A stretch of 8,171 bases of DNA from JAKJGA01 sp029554345 (GTDB lineage Bacteria > Spirochaetota > UBA4802 > JAFGJZ01), in assembly GCA_035395685.1 (NCBI GenBank), contig DAOPBR010000077.1, positions 1-8,171 on the forward strand, written 5' to 3'. How positions within the stretch are numbered: the stretch's first letter is position 1; each line of letters starts with the position of its first letter. Under the pieces are notes generated by a model. That model saw only the letters and a list, made by a program, of their open reading frames with translations, was not told the origin of the DNA and searched no databases. A program made the translations under genes and the position numbers. Shown here piece by piece: positions 1-5,848 of the stretch.

Positions 1-307
1 CCGTAAAGCTCATTCCCTGTTCCACGGCTCTGCCCATTTCATCGTATTTGACATTGCCGCTCACGACAAATGTATACTTTCCGTTCACGCAGGCGCTTTT
101 CTTCACCTGCGCCGCCCGTCCCAGTCCGTCGGTTATTGTATACGTTTCTATTCTCATCTGTCTTCCGGTCTTTCCGAAATTATTCGTATGCGCGTGAGGC
201 GGATTCGTCTCCGGATGATAATCCATCTGTATCATCGTGTCGCCTTCGTTCGAATACACTTCAGCCATTCTGTCAAATTCGTCATATCTGTAAGATATCT
301 TCTTTCC
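1..307 (-). CDS. RHS/YD-repeat protein fragment (RHS-C), 5'-truncated, runs off left edge
   Basis: The minus frame is open from a TGA at 335-337 to the window edge and reads as an RHS-type protein. It contains YRYDEFDRM near the start, then IETYTITDGLGRAAQVKKSA and VKYDEMGR. The 'ETYT..DGLGR..QVKKSA' block aligns with the start of the rhs homology in RHS-B (5677 leftwards), but with many substitutions. It resembles the YD-repeat entry region of SpvB/TcaC-like toxins, where a 'DGLGR..Q.KK' block is typical. There is no signal peptide or N-terminal region. The first ATG is at 268 with no convincing ribosome site, and rhs similarity begins just past the end of palindromic unit A. It is probably a displaced or silent rhs copy whose 3' end (core and tip) lies outside the window. 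Whether it is translated is unclear. Confidence 0.7.
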
Positions 308-473
308 GGGGCGTGCCCGTGCCTCTTTTCTTTCTCAAATAACTTTAACCGTCCACGCACGGTCAGGCTCTCCGCTTGTACTTCGTACCGCTTCGATCCT
401 TCACGCGTTCCCGAGTGTCGGGATACAATCAAAGGCTTCGCCTTTGGAATCTGTTAATTGCATGGTGTCATGC

Positions 474-501
474 AAAACAAAAAAGGTGCTCCGCACCTTT
501 T
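474..501 (-). terminator. Terminator-like hairpin inside unit A
   Basis: The arms 481-489 and 493-501 form a 9-bp stem with a three-base loop. Read on the minus strand, the GGTGC/GCACC core is followed by six T, a G and four more T (down to 474). That is the form of a Rho-independent terminator for leftward transcripts before they reach RHS-C. It is also one of many hairpins in the palindromic chain, so termination may be incidental. Confidence 0.45.
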
Positions 502-534
502 AAATCCTTTTTCGCATGGATCATGCAAGAATAT

Positions 535-575
535 CAAAAGGGTAAGGGCTTCAGTCGCCAGCCCTTACCCTTTTG
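535..575. repeat. Long hairpin with conserved 9-base loop (unit A)
   Basis: The arms at 535-550 and 560-575 are perfectly complementary over 16 bp (CAAAAGGGTAAGGGCT and its complement). The loop at 551-559 is TCAGTCGCC. The matching hairpin in unit B (5860-5900) has an identical loop but different arms beyond the shared CAAAGGG-like ends. Confidence 0.85.
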
Positions 576-642
576 CAATCCCATCCCGGCTTTTTTTCGC
601 TTCGATTTTCGCACCGCTTTCAGCGGATTGCGAAAGCTCCGC

Positions 643-1141
643 TTATATTGTATCAGCCTTCGGCTGATAGGTTAGGTTCTTTTTCTGCTCATTCAGCTTT
701 TGCGCTTGTGTCAGTTCACCGATCAATTTTCTTTCTTCTCCGTCATGAAAACTTTCCTCTTGGAGAATCCAATTTTCTTCGTCAGAATGCAATCTTTCTT
801 CTCTGAGACGCAATGTTTCATCTTTTACAATCCAATCGCTCTCTTTTTGATTCCAACTTTCTTCGTTTACATTCAATGTTTCTTCTAAAAGATTCGAAGT
901 TTCTTCTCACAGATTCGATTTTCTCAATTTTTCTCTCGAATTTTTCTCTTCAAGATACCAATGCCGGGTCTTCAAGATGTAAATTGCTCTCTTTTCGAAG
1001 CAATTTTGATTGTTTTTCATTCGAACTGGATTCTCCGGGATGAAACATTTCTTCTTTAAGACCATTTTTTGATTCTTGAAGATGAAAGTTTGCTTCTCTC
1101 AGATACAATTTGTTGATTTTTTCATCCAATTCCGATTCTAA
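643..1141 (-). pseudogene. Decayed heptad-repeat coiled-coil gene
   Basis: Two minus-strand frames together encode a protein built of seven-residue units, each with a hydrophobic or aromatic residue and an acidic pair (for example WIVKDET, LRLREER, LHSDEEN, WILQEES, FHDGEER). The first part runs from 1141 to a stop at 950-952. Heptads then continue in another frame from about 970, hit a TGA at 907-909, and go on to a TAA at 643-645. One frameshift and one nonsense change therefore break the gene. There is no start codon or ribosome site at its head: it opens just after a TAA (1142-1144), directly behind the terminator of the upstream gene. The last codons are encoded by a hairpin of palindromic unit A (651-669). 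I do not recognise a family. It is probably the remnant of a coiled-coil protein that grew by 21-bp duplications. Confidence 0.5.
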
Positions 1142-1144
1142 TTA

Positions 1145-1174
1145 ATGAAAAATTGCCTCCCGAAGAGGCAATTT
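1145..1174 (-). terminator. Rho-independent terminator of the 159-aa gene
   Basis: A perfect 10-bp stem (AAATTGCCTC at 1150-1159, GAGGCAATTT at 1165-1174) with a five-base loop lies 15 bases after the stop of the 159-aa gene. On the minus strand it ends in TTTTTCATT. Placement and form fit an intrinsic terminator. Confidence 0.8.
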
Positions 1175-1189
1175 CAATTGTATCTTATG

Positions 1190-1669
1190 CTATTTTGTTT
1201 CTGCCGTTTCCTTTGCCGATCTTCCGGGATATCTTTTTGACAAGTCTTCATATATTGTCCCGGCTTTCGCGACATTGCTTTTCCTTGCCGTTTTCACTGT
1301 GTTGTAAAACATCAATGCTGCGGAATAAGCATCGCTTCCTGTAAGCATCTGGGTATCGCTCAACGCGTCCGAAAGCTGTGTTATCTGCGCTTTTATTCCG
1401 CGCAATTCATCAAACGCGCTCACATCTTTTTTGAATTCTTCCATGTCAAGAAACTGCGGGACCAGTTCCGGATTCTGCTCGCAATGCTCGCACGCTTTCT
1501 GCACGAACGAATATGTTTTTTCGCCCATCTTCGGAAGCTCGCTTTTTTCATCCCCTTTCAGTGTTCTCAGTTTTGGAAGAAGTTTTGTCATCAGCACGTC
1601 TACCGCGCTTTTTATCTGTGTCATCTCTTCCGTAGAAATGCTCACAGATATCAGATTCTGCTGGCTCAT
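1190..1669 (-). CDS. Conserved-looking hypothetical helical protein, 159 aa
   Basis: The start ATG (1667-1669) follows GAGGGGTGA with five-base spacing, a convincing ribosome site. The product begins MSQQNLISVSISTEEM and contains LPKMGEKTYSFVQKA, a CEHC pair (about residues 60-63), NPELVPQFLDMEEFKKDV and GSDAYSAALMFYNTVKTA. It looks soluble and mostly alpha-helical, without a signal peptide or membrane segment. The layout (ISxxIx.EE, LPKMG.K...FV.KA, NPELVPxFLD..EF..D, GS.AY.AAL..YN..K) matches a family of uncharacterised proteins that I recall from diverse bacteria but cannot name. The gene has its own promoter candidate and terminator and is monocistronic. It sits between the small charged protein gene and the decayed coiled-coil, where module 1 has nothing, so it looks like an insertion into the rhs array. 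No toxin or immunity role can be read from the sequence. Confidence 0.85.
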   Translation of the reverse strand: MSQQNLISVSISTEEMTQIKSAVDVLMTKLLPKLRTLKGDEKSELPKMGEKTYSFVQKACEHCEQNPELVPQFLDMEEFKKDVSAFDELRGIKAQITQLSDALSDTQMLTGSDAYSAALMFYNTVKTARKSNVAKAGTIYEDLSKRYPGRSAKETAETK

Positions 1670-1733
1670 AATTCACCCCTCAATGTTAATTTATTTATCA
1701 CATTAAGATCGGTTCTTTATGGTAGGTTTTTAT

Positions 1734-1762
1734 CTGTTATTCAATTTTGTCTGTCCTGTCAA
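1734..1762 (-). promoter_or_regulatory. Candidate sigma-70 promoter for the 159-aa gene
   Basis: On the minus strand a perfect TTGACA (1757-1762) is followed after 17 bases by TAACAG (1734-1739). The -10 match is weak, but the spacing is ideal. The predicted transcript would have a leader of about 60 bases before the ATG at 1669, and the surrounding sequence is AT-rich. Confidence 0.4.
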
Positions 1763-1812
1763 AGACTTTTTTCCAAACGTAATTCAGATATTTTAATTCA
1801 TCTGTCTTCATG

Positions 1813-1949
1813 TTCCGGCGGACAAGACTTTGTCTTTACCGCCGGAAATATCAAGAGAAGCAGCCTATCGCTTTCGCGAATGGCTGCTTCTCTCCCGGCA
1901 TTCATTTTTTATCCAGCTGCTCAGCCTGAAAGCTTTCAGGCTGAGCAGC
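1813..1949. repeat. Cluster of three strong inverted repeats including a 34-bp perfect palindrome
   Basis: Three inverted repeats follow one another. In 1813-1847, 9-bp arms TTCCGGCGG/CCGCCGGAA enclose a smaller GACAA/TTGTC hairpin. In 1854-1893, 12-bp arms AGAGAAGCAGCC/GGCTGCTTCTCT enclose TCGC/GCGA. The third, 1916-1949, is a perfect palindrome with no spacer and arms of 17 bases centred on AGCT. None is followed by a clean T-run in either direction, so they are poor intrinsic terminators. They lie between the small charged protein gene (2022) and the promoter of the 159-aa gene. No gene is visible in 1763-2021. Confidence 0.8.
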
Positions 1950-2021
1950 GCGGTTATCTTTCTTTCTTCTCCGGCTCATCAAGCCTTCTGTGTTTTCAAT
2001 GATCTGTTGTATTTCAACTCT

Positions 2022-2219
2022 TTACAGTATAATATCTTTTCTCTTCATTGCTTCCTTGAGTCTCTGTTTCTCCGCTCGCATTACCTCGAAATCATATTCT
2101 TCTTCGGCCTTCTTCTTCGCCTTGTCTTCTTCTTCCATAACTATTGATCTCAGTTCTTCGTCTTCGGGCTCTACTTCCATAAATTCAAGGTCTTCTATCT
2201 TTTCTTTTTTTATTAACAT
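2022..2219 (-). CDS. Small highly charged helical protein, copy 1 (65 aa)
   Basis: The start ATG (2217-2219) is preceded by AGGAG at 2226-2230 with six-base spacing. The product begins MLIKKEKIEDLEFMEVEPED and is dominated by Glu and Lys. The middle, residues about 28-60, is an uninterrupted helix or coiled coil (MEEEDKAKKKAEEEYDFEV, then RAEKQRLKEAMKR). There is no signal peptide and no Cys. It is a near copy of the protein encoded at 6121-6363: residues 1-60 differ by three substitutions and one missing Lys, then the C-termini diverge (KDIIL here). Both copies follow an rhs/exported-protein pair, so the gene belongs to the repeated module. I do not recognise a family. It could be a cytoplasmic accessory, adaptor or chaperone for the RHS system, but this is inferred only from position. 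Confidence 0.75.
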   Translation of the reverse strand: MLIKKEKIEDLEFMEVEPEDEELRSIVMEEEDKAKKKAEEEYDFEVMRAEKQRLKEAMKRKDIIL

Positions 2220-2280
2220 AGAGAGCTCCTGATTATACGTCTCTTATTATAACTCAACCCGGCCCCATCAAGGTATAAAT

Positions 2281-2439
2281 TCAATCCCTCTCGGCATTCC
2301 TCTGGATATCATTTCTGCCAAGGAAAACTCCAAAATCTGTTCTAAATCCATTCTTGGCGGTCTTCATCACCACTATTTCATCAAGGAGTCTGCATGATCT
2401 TAATTTATCACCCCTAAGAACCGGATATTTCTTCTTCAT
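2281..2439 (-). CDS. Short ORF, 52 aa, hypothetical
   Basis: ATG at 2437-2439 opens a 52-codon frame that ends in TGA at 2281-2283. The product is basic, starting MKKKYPVLRGDKLRSCRLLD and ending RNDIQRNAERD. It fills most of the gap between the exported partner of RHS-B and the small charged gene, in the same direction. There is no clear Shine-Dalgarno sequence before the ATG. It has no counterpart between 6364 and 6448 in module 1. It could be a remnant of a larger gene or chance coding. Unknown function, low confidence. Confidence 0.3.
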   Translation of the reverse strand: MKKKYPVLRGDKLRSCRLLDEIVVMKTAKNGFRTDFGVFLGRNDIQRNAERD

Positions 2440-2469
2440 ACACAATTTTTAAATAAAGTCTCAATAGAT

Positions 2470-2946
2470 TCAATTTTCACTTTTGCTTTGTTTCATTTTC
2501 TTGAATATTTTAGATATTTCATTTGAACTTATAACTCTTATTTGTTTTTCACCATCCTTATTTATATAAACCTCAAACCACCCAATATGCATTGTAGAAT
2601 ATATTCGAATATCAACCTGGTACAAATCTCTTTGATTAAGGTTAGCTTGTTTATCCAACATAGCATTAGATATTACCATTTTCATTTTACCTGATTCATT
2701 TACTAAAAACAAGTTATCACTATATGATGAAATAATCCTTTTATGTTCTCCATTATCTAGAATTGAGTAAATATCTATAATTACATTTTCTACTTTTAAG
2801 CGATCATCATAATCATATTTCATAATAATATTCAAATTTCTATTTATGTATTGAATATAATCAATCACATCTAAGTTAGGTTTTTTAGACATTGAAAAAA
2901 TTATATTACTTAGAAATAATAGACTCATAACTAGTATTTTTTTCAC
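2470..2946 (-). CDS. Exported protein, putative immunity partner of RHS-B (158 aa)
   Basis: I chose the GTG at 2944-2946 as start: it follows a purine-rich GGGGGGAGGG site and lies 13 bases after the RHS-B stop. A longer frame from 3057 would overlap the rhs gene and has no such site. The product starts VKKILVMSLLFLSNIIFSMS, a short basic end plus a hydrophobic core, hence a signal peptide. There is no Cys for a lipobox, so it is periplasmic or anchored by an uncleaved signal. The mature part is rich in Asn, Ile, Asp and Lys, with alternating hydrophobic strands (VDIRIYS, GWFEVYINKDG, KQIRVIS). It resembles no family I know. The position directly after a polymorphic tip, the tight coupling and the same strong AT-richness as the tip indicate an immunity gene. 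The function is inferred from context only. Confidence 0.8.
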   Translation of the reverse strand: MKKILVMSLLFLSNIIFSMSKKPNLDVIDYIQYINRNLNIIMKYDYDDRLKVENVIIDIYSILDNGEHKRIISSYSDNLFLVNESGKMKMVISNAMLDKQANLNQRDLYQVDIRIYSTMHIGWFEVYINKDGEKQIRVISSNEISKIFKKMKQSKSEN

Positions 2947-2959
2947 AATCCCTCCCCCC

Positions 2960-5848
2960 TTACCTACCAGTCGCAAATTTAACGTCAGCCGTATCAATTC
3001 CAGAATTAAATAATACTTCACCATATTTTTTAGCGTTAGCTCGATGAATTTTTTCATCTCCTATTTTACCATCATTTAAAGCTTTATCAGCTTCAGATAA
3101 TTCATATGAAAAATCCTCATAAAATTGAGCTTGTGCTTCATAGTTGTCAATATCATCAAGTGTTTTTATAGATGTTCCTCCAGATAAAAACATATCTTGA
3201 CCATTATCGGTATAGGTTTTTCCGGAGAATGTCGTCTTCGTTGTCTCCTGAGCATATGCATACACATTTATTCCAAAAACCATATACTTAATCTGCTCCC
3301 ACCCTAATCGCAATCCAACAGATAGCCTGCTCAGAAATCCCAAACTATTATGAAATTTCATATATTGGAATTGATGAAATGTTTCATGTACTAAAATAGA
3401 AGAATTATAGCTTTTTAATAATGTTGGAGAATATACATCCATATTTCCAGTAATTGGAGACCATGCTCTATTATCGTAATCTGTATATTCATCATCAATA
3501 TTTATATAACTATAGTCAATTTTATTACCATTATATGATTCTCCTAATCTTCCTTTTAAAAATGATAATTCATCAGCAGTTAAAGCTCTCTCTCCATCAG
3601 GATCAACATATTGCACAGGACTATTCAGGCAAAATCCATATAAATTGATATTTCCAGGATTATAAACTCCTCCTGCTGGTTTTCCACTTAGATAGCTTTC
3701 CAATATCGGATCAGGACTAATCCACCTGCTCGTTCTCGCGTCATAGTACCGCGCCCCGTAATAATAGAGTCCAGTCTCCGCGTCCATCTCCTTCCCGGTA
3801 AACCTGAACTCCGTCTTATCTACCGTCGCAGCCTCGTCATACAATGTCTCACCGTACGGAAGATATTCAATCATCTCAAAGAAGTTTCCTTTCTTGTCAG
3901 TCACATAACTCGAACTTCCCAGATGATCCGGATGGAAATACATCGTATTCTTTTCACTTACCGTTCCGCAGTTATCCTTCATGCTCACAGTACTCGCCAC
4001 CCGCTGATTTCCAGCGAATATGTGTTTCGATATTACCGTCTTATTTCTTACGATATAGTTGGCACTGACGTACTGCGTTTCACCAAGTTCACTTTTCTTT
4101 ATTATCCTTTCACCGTTTGCATCATATCTGTAATCAGTAGTGTGCAGACTGTCCGTCGTCTTTATTAGTCTGTTCTCGTCATCCCAGACTAATGTCATGG
4201 TGTTTTTCGTCTCGGTATTCTCGCGCTTGATCATGTTGCCGTTGTCGTCGTACGTAAATACCATCGCTCCCGCTTTCGTCACTGCGTGCGGCTGTTTTCC
4301 GCCGTATGTGTACGTATCGTTACAGCTCAAGCTCGATTCGCCTCCGTTCACAGCCTGCGTTTTCGTGAGTATGTTTCCTATAGCATCATAGCTGTACTTG
4401 CTCTTATAGCTCACTATATTCGGCCTCAATATTCCAGCCGTCGTCTTCTCTACCTTTCCGCTTCCTTCCGTCAGTCTTCCGGAACTGTCATATTCGTATT
4501 CATGAATAGCTCTCTTCATCCGTCCGTCTGTTCCGAGCATTTCGCTTTCTCTTTCCGTCACGTTTCCGGTATCGTCGTATTCGTACTCTATCGTCTGCAG
4601 TATGCTCTTCGCGTTTCTCGTTTCAAGTCTTTTCAGTCTGTGATTCCGTTCGTCGTATTCGTAGCTCGTTCCCGTTCCGTTTCCGTAATTTATCTGTGTT
4701 CTCTGTCCGGTCACATTATATTTTATTCCGCTCACGTACGGTTTCCCTTTACTGCTTCCGACTCCGCTCAGTTGTCCGCCCTTGTTATATCCGTATGTTA
4801 TAATCTCACCGTCAGGAAGTTTCATCGTCTTCATCCGTCCGAAATAGTCATAGCTGTATGAAGCGTTATATTCCGTTTTCTTCCCGTCAAGTCCCTTTAT
4901 TGTCCGTTTATGCCGGATTACATTTCCCATCCAGTCATAGCCGTACTCGTCTACGCAGTTGCCGCTTTCCGTCTTCACCAGTCTTCCGGCTCCGTTCATA
5001 TCGTCATTGCTTTTTCCGTACGTATATTTTACAGGCTCTCCCTCTCTGCTCGTCACGGCTATCAGCCTGCTGTTGTCATACACATAATTTATGGCATATC
5101 CTTTCTTGTCCGTGTTAGGTGTCGTCTTCGCTATCAGGTTTCCGGCTCCGTCATAAGTATAACTTATCTTTCCCGTATCCGGATTTTCCGTCTCAAGCCT
5201 TCTTCCCTGCTTGTCGTATTTGCATGTCGTAACGTTACCCTTGCTGTCCGTCACGGTCAGAATCTGCCCCATTCCGTCATACGTATAGCTTGTCGTTTGT
5301 CCGTCCGGTTCTTCTATTCTCTCGATATTCCCTTTTCTGTCCGAATAGCTCGTTCTCACTTTTCCTCTCGGATCAGTTACCGATGTTATTCTTTTATTTC
5401 CGCTCGCCGAATACGCATATTTAACAGTTGTTCCATCAGGGTTTTCCACTCTCGTCTGTCTTCCCCGCACGTCATATTCTATCTTCGTAGCGTTCACCAT
5501 CGTGTCGTCATAATTTCCGGCTCTCGTCTTGTAAGGTTCGCCCTGCATTATTACTCTTCCGGCTTCGTCATAAACCGCGGCTCCGCTCGATACCATGCAG
5601 TCCTTTCCGTCCGCTGTCGCGCTCTTTTTTACCTGCAGCACGCGCTTCAGTCCGTCCGCATACGTTTCCGTTTCCATACTATGGCGTGCCCCTACGCTGG
5701 GTTTGGCAATTTTCCGCATTGCCTTGCGGATTTCGGGTCGGGCTTTTGCTTCAAGGCTTCGCCTTTCCGCGCAATCCCTCACGCGCGCCCGAGAGTCAGG
5801 CATACTTTCAAAGGCTTCGCCTTTGTAATCCGATTTCGCATGGATCAT
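2960..5848 (-). CDS. RHS repeat protein with HExxH metallopeptidase-like C-terminal tip (RHS-B), N-terminally truncated
   Basis: Residues from about 58 on are an RHS protein: many YD repeats (SYTYDGMGQ, SYTYDGAGN, YEYDERN), HPDHLGSS near 640, the core signature FRFTGKEMDAETGLYYYGARYYDA ending at residue 704 (written as FRFTGKEMD plus GLYYYGARYYDA), and a PxxxxDPxG cleavage-type motif with DPDG at 749. The tip, about residues 750-962, contains VHETFHQFQ (H821, E822, H825), a zinc-metallopeptidase helix, with a candidate third ligand E904 in NYEAQAQ. Family knowledge: RHS shells encapsulate and release such tips. There is no signal peptide or N-terminal domain, and the protein is shorter than usual RHS proteins. 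The first 57 codons come from palindromic unit B, so the true start may be M58 (5675-5677), or the copy may be silent. Neither start has a good ribosome site. The TAA at 2960-2962 precedes the immunity candidate. Confidence 0.85.
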   Translation of the reverse strand: MIHAKSDYKGEAFESMPDSRARVRDCAERRSLEAKARPEIRKAMRKIAKPSVGARHSMETETYADGLKRVLQVKKSATADGKDCMVSSGAAVYDEAGRVIMQGEPYKTRAGNYDDTMVNATKIEYDVRGRQTRVENPDGTTVKYAYSASGNKRITSVTDPRGKVRTSYSDRKGNIERIEEPDGQTTSYTYDGMGQILTVTDSKGNVTTCKYDKQGRRLETENPDTGKISYTYDGAGNLIAKTTPNTDKKGYAINYVYDNSRLIAVTSREGEPVKYTYGKSNDDMNGAGRLVKTESGNCVDEYGYDWMGNVIRHKRTIKGLDGKKTEYNASYSYDYFGRMKTMKLPDGEIITYGYNKGGQLSGVGSSKGKPYVSGIKYNVTGQRTQINYGNGTGTSYEYDERNHRLKRLETRNAKSILQTIEYEYDDTGNVTERESEMLGTDGRMKRAIHEYEYDSSGRLTEGSGKVEKTTAGILRPNIVSYKSKYSYDAIGNILTKTQAVNGGESSLSCNDTYTYGGKQPHAVTKAGAMVFTYDDNGNMIKRENTETKNTMTLVWDDENRLIKTTDSLHTTDYRYDANGERIIKKSELGETQYVSANYIVRNKTVISKHIFAGNQRVASTVSMKDNCGTVSEKNTMYFHPDHLGSSSYVTDKKGNFFEMIEYLPYGETLYDEAATVDKTEFRFTGKEMDAETGLYYYGARYYDARTSRWISPDPILESYLSGKPAGGVYNPGNINLYGFCLNSPVQYVDPDGERALTADELSFLKGRLGESYNGNKIDYSYINIDDEYTDYDNRAWSPITGNMDVYSPTLLKSYNSSILVHETFHQFQYMKFHNSLGFLSRLSVGLRLGWEQIKYMVFGINVYAYAQETTKTTFSGKTYTDNGQDMFLSGGTSIKTLDDIDNYEAQAQFYEDFSYELSEADKALNDGKIGDEKIHRANAKKYGEVLFNSGIDTADVKFATGR
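3737..4284 (-). repeat. rhs core segment duplicated in RHS-A (7624-8171)
   Basis: This segment aligns without gaps to 7624-8171 (offset 3887). Bases 4140-4284 are identical to 8027-8171. Nearer the tip, differences accumulate (roughly 40 by eye over about 400 bp), yet the encoded residues differ by a single Val/Met. Similarity stops abruptly at the codons after YYDA. Confidence 0.9.

Larger units (their letters stand above)
303..695. repeat. Composite palindromic unit A (chain of short hairpins)
   Basis: At least eight short inverted repeats lie end to end: 348-363 (5-bp arms), 378-388 (GTAC/TTC loop), 409-423 (TCCCGA/GTG loop), a 7-bp stem with TTC loop at about 430-446 (CAAAGGC..GCCTTTG), 458-475 (TTGCATG/GTGT loop), 481-501 (9-bp stem, TCC loop), 514-526 (GCATG/GAT loop), 535-575 (16-bp stem), 609-633 (nested CCGCT/TTC/AGCGG inside TCGCA..TGCGA) and 651-669 (TATCAGCC/TTC loop). 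The unit starts beside rhs-C at a GGCGTGCCC block (310-318) and ends in a T-rich tail (TTAGG.TCTTTTT). The same order of elements is found in unit B at 5681-6020. Unit A has two extra hairpins (458-501). It overlaps the decayed coiled-coil gene at its right end. Function unknown. Confidence 0.75.

Noticed and set aside
303..695. Integron attC sites
   Set aside because: Some hairpins and a GTTAGGT sequence (672-678) recall attC sites, but the stems are perfect, without the extrahelical bases and paired core sites of attC, and unit B lacks the core motif.
643..1141. CRISPR-like regular 21-bp periodicity
   Set aside because: The repeats are degenerate and contiguous, with no spacers, and they translate into heptads of a coiled coil. 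They are coding repeats.
1916..1949. 34-bp palindrome as terminator of the small charged gene
   Set aside because: On the minus strand it is followed by TGGATAAAAAATG and on the plus strand by GCGGTTATC. Neither gives the T-run required.
1484..2002. Plus-strand open frame of 172 codons
   Set aside because: It runs opposite the 159-aa gene, its promoter and the hairpin cluster. The composition is unlike a protein and there is no ribosome site.
2220..2275. Promoter ahead of small charged gene copy 1
   Set aside because: Two TATAAT-like boxes occur on the minus strand, but candidate -35 boxes (TTGAGT, TTGATG) are spaced 14-16 bases away and the second box is too close to the ribosome site. The evidence is too weak to annotate.
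2947..3057. Longer start at 3057 for the exported partner of RHS-B
   Set aside because: It would overlap the rhs 3' end out of frame, hide the signal peptide and lack a ribosome site. The GTG at 2946 has all three in its favour.
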